Shown piece by piece: positions 13,257 through 13,437 of a DNA stretch of 13,437 bases. Within the stretch, counting starts at the first letter, position 1. Every line of letters begins with the position of its first letter. The DNA comes from JACVRW01 sp035947555. GTDB taxonomy: Bacteria; Actinomycetota; Thermoleophilia; Solirubrobacterales; Thermoleophilaceae. The notes beneath the pieces are model-generated. The model worked only from the letters and a program-made list of their open reading frames with translations. It did not search any database and had not been told where the DNA came from. Where the stretch lies: the NCBI GenBank assembly GCA_035947555.1, contig DASZJZ010000205.1, positions 1 through 13,437 on the forward strand, read 5' to 3'. The position numbers and the translations under genes were made by a program.

Positions 13257-13437
13257 GCCGGCGGCTCGTCTCGCTCGTCGTTCCCAACATGAACAACGGG
13301 CCGGCTTTGGATGTGTTCTTCCGCAAGCTGGAGCGGAACACCAGCTACCCCGAGATCGAGCTGGTGGTGGCCGACGACGGGTCGACCGACTCGAGCCTGC
13401 GGGTGCTGCGTCGCTGGCGAGACTCCGGCCGCTTCCC
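13253..13437 (+). CDS. GT2 glycosyltransferase, partial (paralogue of the gene at 11092)
   Basis: Only the first 61 codons lie in the window, and the frame is open at the edge. It reads M-S-R-R then LVSLVVPNMNNGPALDVF (5-22), ELVVADDGSTDSSLRVLRR (36-54) and WRDSGRF, the nucleotide-binding half of a GT2 GT-A domain. Position by position it tracks the gene at 11092: PN-x-NN-x-P-x-LD-x-F near the start, DDGSTD, and LRRWRDS followed by an aromatic-Pro. The ATG forms an ATGA overlap with the glf stop. The metal site and acceptor part are outside the window, so specificity cannot be discussed. Confidence 0.9.
   Translation, partial: MSRRLVSLVVPNMNNGPALDVFFRKLERNTSYPEIELVVADDGSTDSSLRVLRRWRDSGRF

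Noticed and set aside
1..13437. tRNA, CRISPR, insertion sequence or integrase
   Set aside because: Read through both strands by eye: no cloverleaf-like CCA-ending segment, no regularly spaced repeats, and no transposase or recombinase motifs were seen.

Overview
The window is about 70% GC by eye, gene-dense, and uses GTG and TTG starts freely. Most genes overlap their neighbours by 1-4 bases. Base composition, protein style and locus content suggest a high-GC actinobacterial-type organism, perhaps of the Thermoleophilia/Solirubrobacterales kind. That placement is an impression from the sequence, not a search result. The content is a cell-surface glycan biosynthesis locus with a galactofuranose theme, interrupted by an accessory segment.

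Layout. (1) Positions 1-3055, minus strand: an operon read right to left, made of a WecG/TagA/CpsF-type glycosyltransferase, a nucleotide-sugar 6-dehydrogenase, an extended-SDR sugar epimerase/dehydratase, and probably the first codons of a further gene leaving the window. (2) Positions 3130-4722, plus strand: a Wzx/MATE-like flippase, divergent from that operon. (3) Positions 4719-6795, accessory insert: a VapBC toxin-antitoxin pair with its own promoter and a 7-bp inverted-repeat candidate operator, a convergent predicted lipoprotein, and a decayed gene in which a membrane-anchor N-terminus is joined out of frame to the C-terminal half of a PI-PLC-like domain. (4) Positions 6785-7974, minus strand: a polyprenol-phosphate-sugar-synthase-like GT2 coupled to a DUF2304-like membrane protein. 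(5) Positions 8041-13437, plus strand: a tightly overlapped run of a rhamnosyltransferase-like GT2, two tandem GlfT1-like GT2s, a second type of GT2, UDP-galactopyranose mutase (glf), and a paralogue of that second type cut by the window end.

How the genes could work together (inference). The epimerase and dehydrogenase supply activated sugars, possibly UDP-Gal and an acidic sugar. Glf converts UDP-Galp to UDP-Galf. WecG adds an early sugar to a lipid-linked acceptor, the GT2 series extends the glycan, and the flippase carries it across the membrane. The GlfT1-like pair beside glf argues for a galactofuranose-containing polymer. No initiating phosphoglycosyltransferase, polymerase, ligase or ABC exporter lies in the window.

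No tRNA, rRNA, CRISPR array, insertion sequence or transposase was recognised. No gene-free stretch exceeds about 90 bases.
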